Under the pieces are notes generated by a model. That model saw nothing but the letters and a program-made list of their open reading frames with translations, did not search any database and was not told where the DNA came from. The translations under genes were made by a program, and so were the position numbers. 64,000 nt of DNA from Psococerastis gibbosa (taxonomy: Eukaryota; Arthropoda; Insecta; Psocodea; Psocidae). The DNA lies in the NCBI GenBank assembly GCA_963971405.1, contig OZ020491.1:18222855-18286854 (forward strand), read 5' to 3'. Positions 34,863 through 45,500 of the stretch are shown here, piece after piece. The first letter of the stretch is position 1; every line of letters begins with the position of its first letter.

Positions 34863-36057
34863 GCGGGCCTACCATGGCGATTATTTTTAATCTTGGATTA
34901 AACCTGGGTTAAAAATGTAAACAAGATAATTTTTTATTGGATATTGCATAATGCATATACTTAATCCTTTTTTTCCTCTCTTGCTATCCTTTTTTTTCTC
35001 AATTTAATTTTAAGTGATAATACAACATTTTTTTAGAATTTCAATGGAAAGTGCTATTCAAAATTGTTTTGTTTACGCCACTACCGGTTTTTTGTATACA
35101 TTGATGATCTATGAAACTCGACTTTGTGCAAAAACCCCGTGGGGGGGGGGGGTGACCGATTTCCTCTTAACTGTGCTTCGCCACAACTTTAACGTAAACC
35201 TACACTCATCTAAAAAGACGTTCACAACACTGCCTGTGATGATATGGTTGTTAATTACATAATTAAATAAGTTTACTCGTAACTAGCGCATAAATTCAAG
35301 TGAACCTGAACTTCAGGCAGCAGTATAAAGTTTAACAAGTTAATAAAATTAACTTGGGTGGGAAATAGCTAGCTCTGGCGCATATACTGTAGTATTCACA
35401 GAAAATGTTCATCTATTTCGCTAATGCAGCATTGACCAGGGAGTTTTATGAGTACCATTTACCGTTACTTCAAAGCTTTACCTGAGTTTACTGCTTGCAA
35501 AAGTTGGTAGCACTTCAAAGTTGGCGGGAATATTCTAGATTCTAAAGAACTATTTGATGAGGAGATAGGAACGTAGCTTGGGAGTTTCGAAACTGTGTGA
35601 GTACACATATTTCTGGTAGGTTTGTGGGGTTCCAATGCAAAATGAGAGTTAGGGACCCTCCCAACCATTTTTCGTAATGATGGTACATTGACTGTATACC
35701 GAATACCATCAAACTTGCTGAAAATAAATTATCCTTCTCAAGAGTGTACGTCCCGTAGGAAATTGGCAACTCGAAATTTAATGTTTACTTCTTATTTTTT
35801 ATTTAAATAACTAAGCATGTTATTAAAATATTGGTTAATTTAAGTTGTAGAAGACTACTTTAGGCATCATATAATAGGGTTTTTATTAATTTTTGGCTGT
35901 ATTTTTGGTTTTACAGTTTTCCCATGGCATCTATATACTGATTGGGGTTTGAAATGTTACCAGATAATTTTGAAAAGCACTTTCCATTCAAAAATTATCT
36001 TGTTTACATTTTTAATTCCCGGTTAAGATTAAATATAATCGCCATAGTAGTCCCGCA
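34863..36057. mobile_element. Inverted-repeat element, ~1.2 kb, non-coding
   Basis: About 70 bp at the left (GCGGGCCTACCATGGCGATT ... AAAAATGTAAACAAGATAAT) recur in reverse complement at the right (ATTATCTTGTTTACATTTTT ... AATCGCCATAGTAGTCCCGC). The inside holds a G run near 35142 and a fragment of the 34034-34375 family near 35848. No transposase was recognised and no target duplication was seen. Confidence 0.62.
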
Positions 36058-36608
36058 AGCCTACGTAATTCGATAATTCCCAGTCTCCTAATAATGTTTA
36101 TACAAAGTTGGAAAACTCCCCTAAGCCAATTCAGCAACATGGCAGCATTCAATTTCGAGTTTTTTAAACAATGAAAATTCTGTGTATCCCAGCCCCCAAA
36201 AATTACAAGCTTGTAAATCCCGTATATTAAATGACAATACCAGAATAATCTTCTATTTGACCAACAATAATCCCGCATAATTAATGCTGCATAATAAAAT
36301 GTCCAGATTCCTGGACAAATATAATTTAATTATCAGTGTGGAAATAACAGGCTATGCTTCTAATTGCTGGAGCAGTATTGTTAATATTGTATGAGTGTTC
36401 AACTGGAATTTGGAACCGGCCGCGAGACATTAGTATTATCAATGCCGGCTAATATTAATTTTATGCCAGGAAACAAATCGCTGGAATCACGGAAACAACA
36501 AATTAGACTAATTTTATGAAAGTTTCCTGTTAATTTTTTTTAGTTCCGACTTTTTATATAGATTACTGTCATCACATAATTATATACTAGTACATAGGGG
36601 AGTAAAGT

Positions 36609-36640
36609 TGGCGGGGGCACGGTCCTTCTTGCCCCCGCCA
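36609..36640. other. Perfect GC-rich hairpin
   Basis: TGGCGGGGGCA pairs fully with TGCCCCCGCCA across a 10-base loop. A C run follows at about 36652-36670. It may be the end of another G-run element; function unknown. Confidence 0.55.
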
Positions 36641-37221
36641 GCTCTTTTGGAACCCCCCCCCCCCTCCCCCCGCCTCGAGCATTGTAAGATATGGTTCATG
36701 GGAACCCCCGGGCCTTCCTGTTTTCAGCAATATGAATATAAGCATTCCTTTGTTAGCTTTGTAAAATCTATAGTTATACTTTACTACTATTAAAATGCGA
36801 AAAACCCCACTACTCTGTACTTATATTTTCAAATGTCAAAAGCCCCGGGGGGCTTCCCCCCTCTTTGATTTATTTCTATATTATTTCTATACAATATTAA
36901 CCGTCGCAATGATAGCATTGCGATTTAGTCCCGAAATAAATTATCTGCCTGGCCTCTGCCCGTACCAAATCTAAATCCACCAATAAATTGAAGTTTGATG
37001 TGCCTGCTCTATCACATAATATACGAGTAGCACCGTAACCTTTACAGAATACACTAGATACAATTATTATTGAGTTCTCAAGAAGAAAACAATTTACACT
37101 AGATAGGATCACAGGACCATAGCCCCCCCCCCCCCGGACGTCTGAGATCATTCGAAGTTCACAACTATCAAACACTTTTAATTTTTGTGAATTTGTGATT
37201 CCGTGGAAGGGGAAGCCTATG
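36641..37221. other. Noncoding with C runs
   Basis: C runs lie near 36655 and 37123. No gene or delimited repeat was supported. Confidence 0.35.
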
Positions 37222-37229
37222 CATGGAAA

Positions 37230-37501
37230 TAGGGCTCTATATTAGACAGGTATTGTCATCCGCCATGTTGTATCCATTATAAGTCTTGTGTATAAGCCTA
37301 TTACCTATTTATTTTTTAAATTTATCATCGTTTATTTATTTTTATTTAAAAACGTTCTACCAAGTAGGGAAGTGTATAATAAAAAATTACTAAAACGTGT
37401 ATTAGTTTTTTTCAATTTTCTACTTTTCTTACAATACTTACCATATAGGAAATATGGGATACAACACGGCGGATGACAATACCCGGGTATATAGTGCCTT
37501 A
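37230..37501. mobile_element. hAT-like MITE, 272 bp, 8 bp target duplication (copy 2)
   Basis: It matches 12537-12832 along its length. CATGGAAA is repeated exactly at 37222-37229 and 37502-37509. The two copies together fix the element ends. Confidence 0.88.
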
Positions 37502-37706
37502 CATGGAAAATATCCTTACGAAAAGCCTGATGACGTCATAAGGTCTGCTCGGTTTTGCCCCCGCCATCATTCTAAAACGTTCGTTAGCCTTTACTTCTAT
37601 AGTAATGTAGAAAAGTCGTGTTCGTCAAATTCATCAGGTTAAGAATCATTACATTGGTAGTAGTTGTATGGTATAATTTTATTTTTCTTTATTTTATTTT
37701 ATTTTT

Positions 37707-37745
37707 CTTTAAAAAGGTTAATCCCATACAAACAATTTAATGGAT
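37707..37745 (+). repeat. Interspersed repeat family W, start-only fragment
   Basis: AAAAAGGTTAATCCCATACA followed by AACAATTTAATG matches the start of the copy at 34561, then stops. Confidence 0.5.
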
Positions 37746-37774
37746 TACATGGTGTATGCCTATAGTATATAGTA

Positions 37775-38166
37775 TATGGCTCGGAAACCTGGAATCTAAC
37801 TGTCAACGACGCAAACAAACTAAGAGTATTGGAAAGAAAAATAATAAGGAGGATCTATGGACCCATATGCGATGACGGAGAGTGGCGTATAGACGCAATA
37901 CTCAACGGAGAAGACATAGTCCGGTTCATAAAAGAATAACGCATAAGATGGCTGGGACGGGAATGTCAGACGGCCACATGCCAAAAAAGATGTACAAAGC
38001 AAGCATGACAGGAAGACGACTGGCCAGACGCCCTCGAAAACGCTGGAAGGATAAGTTGGAAACTGACCTTCGCGAGTTGGGAGTCCGCAGATGGTGGAGC
38101 GCTGTACAAAACCGAGATGACTGGGGGAGTGTTGCCGAGCAGGCCAAAGCTCATCAAGGGCTGTAG
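37775..38166 (+). pseudogene. LINE fragment, C-terminal tail, frameshifted
   Basis: The translation reads [20 protein letters not shown], then [18 protein letters not shown], and reaches a stop near 37936. A second frame continues with RRLARRPRKRWKDKLETDL and NRDDWGSVAEQAKAHQGL. This order of motifs is the tail of LINE reverse transcriptases; at least one frameshift and one stop show it is dead. The RT core is missing. Confidence 0.8.
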
Positions 38167-38212
38167 AGCCAGAAGATGAAGAATGTGTAGGTATATAGAA
38201 CTCCAGCCTCGA

Positions 38213-38922
38213 CAGTGGCGTAGCCAAGGGGGGGGGAGGTCAGCGGGGTTCGGATACCCCCCCCCCCCAAAAAAAAAAATTTAGCAAACAGAGAAATTTT
38301 CAGATATTTATTCAAGAAAATTCCCCGGGGAGACCCCTGTTTCCATGTTTGTTATTAATGTTATCGTCTGCAAAATCAATTTTTTTTGCCGACAAACTCT
38401 AAGGCCTATCTTTTAAAAAAAAAAACATTCCCCACGGTAGCCCCCGGGCCCCCCTTGTTAGATGTATTATTCTTCATATGTAAAATATGAGCATAACTGC
38501 TTTCAAAGCGCGTAAATTCCACTATTTTGGGCCTATTCTTTCTTTTTCAAAACAATTCCCCCGGGGGAGACCCCCCTTTCTTGCAGTAGGTCTACTATTC
38601 TTCGGCTGTAAAACCTAAACATTATTAGAATAGGTTACAAGACGTACATACATCAAAATGTGTAAAACTCCACAATTTCAGGCATATTTTTTTTCTTCAA
38701 AAAACCTTCCCCGGAGGAGAAATTAAGATCATGCCCCTAATTAGAAGATGCGTACGTCCATGAGGATGGCTTTCCTATTTTTCTACTATTTTACGAAAAT
38801 ACGGGGGGGGGGTGCCAAATGAAATACCACCCCATTCGAAAACCTATCGTAAACGGGCAAACTTTATGTATTGATGTTAAACTGGACCCCCCCAAAAAAA
38901 AAAAATTCTGGCTACGCCACTG
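38213..38922. mobile_element. Repeat family B, complete element with GGCGTAGCCA ends
   Basis: The left CAGTGGCGTAGCCA and right TGGCTACGCCACTG are exact inverted ends around ~710 bp. G and C runs and repeated 'CCCCGGGGGAGACCCCC'-type blocks fill the inside. Flanks AGCCTCGA and AACCTAGT are only a weak duplication. The element ends 77 bp before the GPCR exon, inside the presumed intron. Confidence 0.7.
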
Positions 38923-38985
38923 AACCTAGTTTCTCAATAAGTTGTCTTGATATGCCTGAATGGTGGCACCCCCTTACATATTTTC

Positions 38986-38999
38986 TCTTCTTTTTTCAG
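38986..38999 (+). promoter_or_regulatory. Splice acceptor of the GPCR exon
   Basis: A pyrimidine tract runs into CTTCTTTTTTCAG, with the AG at 38998-38999. Homology to myosuppressin receptors starts immediately after it (GHGVSSFLVC). Upstream in-frame codons come from the MITE and not from the receptor. Confidence 0.85.
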
Positions 39000-40016
39000 G
39001 GCCATGGAGTTAGCAGCTTCCTCGTCTGCATCGTCGGCTCAATAATGAACATCCTCAATATAATCGTCTTAACCAGAAAAGAAATGCGCTCGTCCACAAA
39101 CCTAATCCTCACAGGCATAGCAGTTGCTGATCTGTTAGTCATGCTCGAGTACATACCCTTCACATTGGTGTTTTACTTAGTTAATTCTAACAAGTACACA
39201 TATTCCTTTAGCATTTTCGTGTTGTTCCATTCCTTCGTTTCACAAGGCTTCCACACAATATCCATAGCACTCACGTTGATCCTGGCCATTTGGAGATACG
39301 TAGCAATTGCTCACCCCCACTTGGTCCAGACGTGGTACCAGACACCAACAACAGCGTATAGCATTCTAGGAGCTTACATTTTATGTCCCGTCCTTTGCAT
39401 ACCCCTACTATTCCAATTTGAAGTTACCGAAATTATTAAAAATGGGACAAATGAGACGCTGTTTCTTGTTCAAGATAGTCAGTTGTCGAAAGATTATAGT
39501 TTCTTAAGGATATTTGTACATTTGATTCTTTATGGGATTCTTATAAAGTTGTTACCTTGCATACTTCTAACTGTATTGTGTTTTAGGATAATATTCGCTC
39601 TAATGCAAAAAAAGGAGCGAAGAAAACATTTGATGGACTCTAGTGGTCTTTTGAATTCCAATAGTAATGTTAAGAAATCTAAGAAAAACTGCGATAAAGA
39701 GAAACAGTCCGATAGAACGACTAGAATGCTTCTGGCCGTTTTAATTTTATTTCTAATAACTGAGTTTCCTCAAGCCATTTTAGGGTTTTTGTCTGCCATT
39801 GAAGGTGAAAGGTTTTTTAAGGAATGCTACTTTCCCCTCTCCGATTTTATGGATATGTTAGCTCTTTGTAATGCTGGTATCAATTTCGTTCTCTACTGTT
39901 GCATGAGCCGACAGTTTCGGGTGACGTTTAGGGTATTGTTCTGGCCGAAATGTATGGGACCGCCAAGGTCTGTTGAACGGGACCCGACGCAACTAACGCA
40001 GATCACCAATGTCTAG
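39000..40016 (+). CDS. Myosuppressin/FMRFamide-type GPCR, terminal coding exon (partial)
   Basis: This exon encodes 338 residues from TM1 to the stop of a rhodopsin-family neuropeptide receptor, most like insect dromyosuppressin receptors (DmsR). Visible marks are TM1 GSIMNILNIIVLTRKEMRS, TM2 AVADLLVMLEYIPF, TM3 ending WRY instead of DRY (IWRYVAIAHP), ECL2 with possible N-glycosylation at NGT and NET, TM5 LLPCILLT, TM6 TRMLLAVLILFLITEFPQ, and TM7 INFVLYCCMSRQF followed by a basic helix 8. Such receptors sit in the plasma membrane and lower muscle and neuronal activity through G proteins when bound by myosuppressin; the ligand here is inferred. The N-terminus must lie in an upstream exon not found here. 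The usual TM3-ECL2 disulfide cysteines are not seen. The C-terminus ends TNV, a possible class I PDZ ligand. Confidence 0.9.
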   Translation, partial: GHGVSSFLVCIVGSIMNILNIIVLTRKEMRSSTNLILTGIAVADLLVMLEYIPFTLVFYLVNSNKYTYSFSIFVLFHSFVSQGFHTISIALTLILAIWRYVAIAHPHLVQTWYQTPTTAYSILGAYILCPVLCIPLLFQFEVTEIIKNGTNETLFLVQDSQLSKDYSFLRIFVHLILYGILIKLLPCILLTVLCFRIIFALMQKKERRKHLMDSSGLLNSNSNVKKSKKNCDKEKQSDRTTRMLLAVLILFLITEFPQAILGFLSAIEGERFFKECYFPLSDFMDMLALCNAGINFVLYCCMSRQFRVTFRVLFWPKCMGPPRSVERDPTQLTQITNV

Positions 40017-40035
40017 CATTGGCCAAGTCTTCTCC

Positions 40036-40056
40036 AAGTGGTAAGTACAATAAAAG
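40036..40056 (+). promoter_or_regulatory. Possible splice donor and poly(A) signal after the GPCR stop
   Basis: GTGGTAAGTA at about 40038-40047 fits a 5' splice site, and AATAAA is at 40049-40054. Either the transcript ends just after AATAAA, or a 3' UTR intron starts 25 bases after the stop. The sequence alone does not decide. Confidence 0.4.
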
Positions 40057-40111
40057 TAAATATAATTATGCGTTAGAGGGGTAGGTATTCATGAAAAGAA
40101 GCAGAGCCTTT

Positions 40112-40113
<2 letters not shown>

Positions 40114-40144
<31 letters not shown>

Positions 40145-40347
40145 GACTTTTTATTGTTTCTATTACTAAGCCAACCTAGCGGAGTTAGGGCTATAAGCCC
40201 TCTCTTACACTCAACTAGGATGACCCGGGACCGCCTGCTTTACATGCCCTCCGAAGCATGGCCAGAAAATGTAGCCAGTGTGGGACTCGAACCAACAACC
40301 TTTCGGGTGAAAGTCAGAGTCCGTACCACTACGCTACATGTCCTGAC
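40114..40347 (-). repeat. tRNA-derived SINE, copy 3 (reverse, near full length)
   Basis: It is the reverse complement of the SINE at 14787. The (AAAT)n tail lies at 40114-40142, the body GCCAACCTAGCGGAGTTAGG follows, then the inverted B box GGGACTCGAACC and the head ending GTCCTGAC. It sits about 100 bp after the GPCR stop and could supply or disturb 3' UTR sequence. Confidence 0.85.
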
Positions 40348-41169
40348 ATTAGGCTTATTAAGTGTAAATAGGCTTTAAAAGATTCTAGATGTTATATGTT
40401 GTTTAGGGGATTAAGAAACATCATGCATCGTGATGTCATACGCTTGATTTTTTATGACTTGGCTATCTAATGGTCAGTATTCCCTGGCTGCTCTTAGAGA
40501 ATATCTAATACTAGTTTGAATATAGTAATTATTTCAACGTTGAACAATTTCCTTAGGGTGTCCTAAAATAAGCCCAATAAATTTTCTATACTACTCAATT
40601 ATATTGGTACACACTTCTCAATGTTCCGACAATTTTCTATAGCTACGACTTACGAAGCAAGTATATTTAAAGTAGTAAAAGACCTTAAAATCAGAATTGA
40701 CCATTATCAACTTCACTATCAGAAATACTCAGATCAGACTTGCATTTGTTTCCAAATCTACAAATTACTATACCTCCCACTCACCTTAAGACAAAGCAGC
40801 ATATTTTCTTTTCCGGTTCTAAATGTTTTAATTCAAAATACCGTATAGGTATATTTAAACACATTCATAGTTCCTATTTATATTTAGAGTATTAGTAGGC
40901 CTAACAGCAGTAGCAGTAGACGAATGGATGGTAACTGCAAGAAGTATGATATGTTCCCTCTAGCACAATCCCTTGGGATAACTAGGGGTTGGGCATTGTT
41001 GTATCTTTTCTTTGTTGTCTTGTAAGAAGAAAAAAAAATTATTTTTGATTTGATTAGGGTCCCCAGACCTCAATGAGCTAATACAATTATTGCAAAGGCT
41101 TTCAAGCAGTGGCTCTGGATCCGTTTTAACGAAAATGAAAACGTATCATTACGCCACTGGTCCATGGTA
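40348..41169. other. Noncoding, nothing recognised
   Basis: No gene or clear repeat was found; the frame at 40621-40848 has no family features. Confidence 0.35.
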
Positions 41170-41275
41170 CTCGTAAGTGGGCAAACTGTTGTAAGAATAT
41201 TGATGATGCATGACAACCGGACAACCGGAACCCCTCAAAAAAAAAAAAAAAAAATCTGGCTACGCCAGTGCTTTC
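41170..41275 (+). repeat. Repeat family B, right-end fragment
   Basis: GTGGGCAAACT, then CCCCTC followed by an A run, and TCTGGCTACGCCAGTGC match the right end of 38213-38922. Confidence 0.55.
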
Positions 41276-41386
41276 AAAGCCTGTGTCAGATGATGAGGCA
41301 GTAGAATCAGGGCTTACAAATGTTTCATCAACAATCAACAATGATTTACGTAGACTTCTAAGATTGTTTCTCGGCGGTTTAGCAGC

Positions 41387-41449
41387 TTTAAACTTGATCG
41401 ACCAAGACCCGGCTTGAGTACAAGAAATGGGTCCGGGCCGAACCCCTAA
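41387..41449 (+). repeat. LINE 3' tail, left piece (split by the nest)
   Basis: TACAAGAAATGGGTCCGG is shared with the LINE tails at 60460-60799 and 59615-59897. The tail continues at 55104-55150 (CGCTGCACACGCGGCAC and then an AAG-rich end), so the MITE entered here. Confidence 0.65.
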
Positions 41450-41544
41450 AGCTGGCCATTCACGAGGGCTCCAAACGGACTCGCGCCAAGCCAAATGGCG
41501 CGTCCTGTTCTGTTTGGCGTTAGCGCCATTTAGAGGGGTCATCA
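41450..41544. mobile_element. Palindromic MITE copy 2, left part
   Basis: AGCTGGCCATTCACGAGGGC starts the element after TAA (41447-41449). It follows the copy at 8812-9120 and breaks at the Gypsy insertion. The right part is at 54899-55103, followed by TAA at 55104-55106. Confidence 0.88.
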
Positions 41545-42165
41545 TGTAACGGGTTTTCCCCGTTATTTCTACGCCGCACCAAGCCTTGGTGCGACGATAT
41601 TCTTCTTTTCATTTTCATTTAACCCCTAGTGCCTTGGAACTATATCCCAACTATTTCCCGCCTTCCGTCTTCCGACACGTTCTCCCTTCGCGCCAATGGA
41701 CATAAAATTTCCCTTTTCACGAGACGCCATTTTGCCATTTATTATTCAGCCATCAACCACAGAAGAATGGTTCGTAATTATTTTCAATTATTTCAGTAAA
41801 TTCAGCCTTTTCATATTAAAAGTTACAGTTATTTTATCCTAAGTTTAAGCAGCATTCCAAAACATATAATATTGACCAAGTAGCACTTCAGTTTATGTAA
41901 GTTAACCTTCCTCGTTAAACCTAACCATTCATATTTTGTTCCTCAGAGGCAACGCTAAGTCCGTGTGCGCAGGGGGAGGGCCCCCTTTTTCCTTCCCACC
42001 AAATCCACCCACTTCCAAGTTCCAGCAGCTTTATTTTATATGACCATCGTGCCAGGGAAGGATAGAAATTAAGTAACCGGGGTTACCAAAGGTGGACATT
42101 TCCGGTGTCCTCGATATTGGGAGGAACAAGAAGTAGAGCCGATGGATTACTCCGGTGGGTGTATT
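41545..42165 (+). repeat. Gypsy-2 5' LTR, first part
   Basis: It matches 53979-54599 base for base by eye. TTTATTTTATATGACC near 42030-42045 could be a TATA region. It ends at GTATT, which is the Copia target duplication. Confidence 0.93.
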
Positions 42166-42422
42166 TGTTGAAATAAATTTTTTAAATTATAATTTTTGCT
42201 ATTTCATAATAAAATAATAATAAAATTAAAAATAATAATAATGAAAATAAATATTAATTTAATAATATTTTTGTTTGTCTATGACATTGTCTGTGACACT
42301 GTTTAGAGTTTACAATGTTTTTTTACTTCCTTGCTACAAAGATGGCGAATACACAATATTAATTCAAAGTGTGATATTTTTTTATCTATAAATTTAAAAC
42401 CGATCCAAGGCATAACCCAACA
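42166..42422 (+). repeat. Copia 5' LTR
   Basis: 257 bp, identical by eye to 46542-46798. TATAAATT near 42387 is a candidate TATA element. Confidence 0.95.
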
Positions 42423-42436
42423 GGTTATGGGCCCAG
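42423..42436 (+). promoter_or_regulatory. Copia primer-binding site (internal initiator-Met tRNA)
   Basis: GGTTATGGGCCCAG directly follows the LTR. It is complementary to the anticodon-arm region of eukaryotic initiator tRNA-Met (CTGGGCCCATAACC), the half-tRNA primer known from Drosophila copia. Confidence 0.88.
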
Positions 42437-42551
42437 ATAAATCGGGAAACCAAGATGTTCCGTAAAATCAATTAAAAAGAAAAATTAAAAATAATAATTA
42501 AAATTGTCGCGTGTGCAAAGTGCTTGTGTAACCTAATCTTACCAGTACACC

Positions 42552-45500
42552 ATGCACGAAGACGTAAAAATTGAAAAATTAAATGGTCCAAACTACCTCA
42601 CGTGGAAATTTCAAATAGATGTCATCTTAAAATCGATATATGCGTACGACATTGCAACCGGAACGGAACCTTTACCAAGTATCCTTACCAAGGATAAAAA
42701 AGATGATACATCGTGGATAAAAACTGACATAAAAGCTCAACGACTAATTGTAACCTCAGTGGATAGCAGCCAAATTGTGCATTTACTAACATGTACAACA
42801 TCAGCCGAAATGTATAAAGCATTAAATGATCTCTACAATAAGGACACTCATCAACAAAAATGTTCTCTTCTAACGGATTTTTACAACTTTAAATTGGAAG
42901 ATGTCAACAAGGGAATTGCTGAAATAAAAATAATTATCCATAGACTAGCTTCATTGGGAGAAAAGTTAACAGACGAGATGGTTGTAACAAAGATTGTATC
43001 TTCTCTTCCCGAAAAATTCAACGCCTTCAGAAGTGCTTGGGAGTCAGTCACTGCAAAAGATAAGACGCTTGCCAATCTTTTTTCTCGCCTTCAATTAGAG
43101 GACGAACGATGTGGAAACAACACAGTAGCATTCAAAACACTAGCCCAAGGTAAAAGTACTCTATCTAATTCTAATTTTAAAAATAAAAATGAACTTTTCT
43201 GTACGTATTGCAAATTAAGAAATCATAGGATTGAAAAATGTTTTAAAAAAGCTAGAGATGAAAGAAATACGCTTTATTGCGGAATTTGTAAAAAGAGGAA
43301 TTCGCACCGATCCTCAGAGTGTTTTTTCCGTAACAGAAATAGAGAAAATGGTGACAGCAATAATAATAAAGTTTTTTTGGTATCTAAAAATTCCAATTAC
43401 TTTAATAATAATAAAAGTATTAGCTTAGCTGTCGATAGTGCAGCAAGTAAACATTTAGTTAATAATTTAAATTGTCTTGAGAATAGTAATCCTGCAATAT
43501 CAAAATTCAGTTTAGCAAAAAAGAATGAATCCTTATTTGGAACGGCCATAGGAACATTAAAGAGTGAGAGTGTGACATTAAACAATGTAGTTTACGTACC
43601 GGAGTTATCTCAAAATCTTCTTTCTGTTAAAAAAATCACCGATAAAGGTGGGTTTGTATTATTTTCAAAAGGAAACGTAGAAATTATTAATTCAAAATTC
43701 GAAACTGTCATGGAAGGTAAAGAAAATAACGGTTTGTTCGTTGTTAATTTAAAATATGGTAAAAACCAAAATTTAAAAAATAGAGAAAATATTTTTTCTG
43801 TGAATGATTATGACGACATTTATGAATGGCATAGAAAATTAGGTCATATTAGTTTTAAAAATTTGCAAAGACTTGCAACAATGTCAGATGGAATAAAAAT
43901 AACTAAAAATTCTTTAGATATTAAAAATTGTGAAATTTGTATTAAAGCTCGACATGCTCGTGATCCCTTTAGTGGAAATTTAAAGCGTGCTACTCGAATG
44001 CTCGAAATAATTCATAGTGACGTCGACGGTCCCTTTGAAATTGAATCTATTGATCAATGCAAATATTATGTATCAATAATTGATGATTTTACGTGTTATA
44101 GTGAAGTACATCCTATAAAAGCAAAATCAGACGCAGCAAATGTTATAAAAAATTTTATTTTGCGAGCCGAAAATGAAAAAGGTTTAAAAGTATGCAGATT
44201 TAAATGTGACGGTGGAGGTGAATACCTGCCATTAAAACAATGGTTTTATAATAGAGGAATATTTTTTGATGTAACTGCTAGTTATAGTCCTCAAATGAAC
44301 CCTCGTTCAGAAAGATTAAATCGGACAATTACTGAAAAAATAAGAAGTTTACTCTTTGATAGTAATGTTAATAAAAATTTATGGAGTGAAGCGGCTAAGA
44401 CAAGTTGTTTTTTACTTAATCGCAGTCCAACAGTTAATAGCAAGGCAACGCCTATAGAAAATTGGACTGGAAAAAGACCAGATTTAAAAAATTTAAAAAT
44501 TTTTGGTTCTGAAGCTTATGCTAAAATTCTACCTCGTGTTAAGAAGCTTGATGAAAGATCAAGAAAATTGATATTCGTTGGTTATAATCATAATGGTTAT
44601 CGTTTGTTTGACCCAAACATTAAAAAGATTGTTATTTCTAGGGATGTTATTTTTCCTGAAAATTCACTTAAAATTAAAAATAAGCTAAAACCTGAAGAAA
44701 TGGTAAAACTTGATTTTAATGTTTCAGAATTTTTCAAGGATTCAGAGTCTGAATCAGACAAGCACCAAGTGAGCCCACGTAGAGTCAATGAATCTGTGGA
44801 GGAAATAATCAGTGAAAATGATGCTGACGGTGAGTCTGAATCAGAACCTGAAACTCCAAAGGAATACCCTTATAAATTAAGAAGTAGAATTAATCTACGG
44901 AAACCTGCTACACTTGATGATTGTGAAACTAATTTAACTGATCTATTTGATGATAGCGTATATTTAACGTTTGAAGAAGCCGTAAAAGGCAATGAATGTA
45001 AAGAATGGGTAGATGCTGTAGAGAAGGAGAAAGAATCGTTGATTTCTAATAAAACTTGGATTTATATTCCAAAAGCAGAAGCTGAAAATAATAAGATTTT
45101 GACTTCTCGCTGGATTTTTCGCAAAAAAGATAATAATACTTTTAAAGCCAGACTCGTTGTAAGAGGTTTCGAACAAGAAAATGGCATAGATTTTACCGAT
45201 ATATTTAGTCCAGTGGTAGATTCAAATAGTTTACGATTGTTATTTGCTTTAGCAGCAAAGAAAAAAATGCTAATTGCTTCATTTGATATAAAATCTGCAT
45301 TTTTAAATAGCGATCTTAATGAGAAAATTTTTATGCATATTCCGGAAGGATTTAAAAACGCTAAAAACAAAGACAAAGTATGTCTATTAAAAAAGTCATT
45401 GTACGGACTTAAACAATCTCCAGCATTGTGGAATTCTAAGTTGAATGATTATTTATTATCGATTGGTTTACAGAGATTAAAATCAGATCCTTGTATTTAT

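Noticed and set aside
38871-38999. In-frame N-terminal extension of the GPCR frame
   Set aside because: The extension is family B repeat plus intron, including a poly(A)-like run and pyrimidine tract. Receptor homology starts at the splice acceptor.
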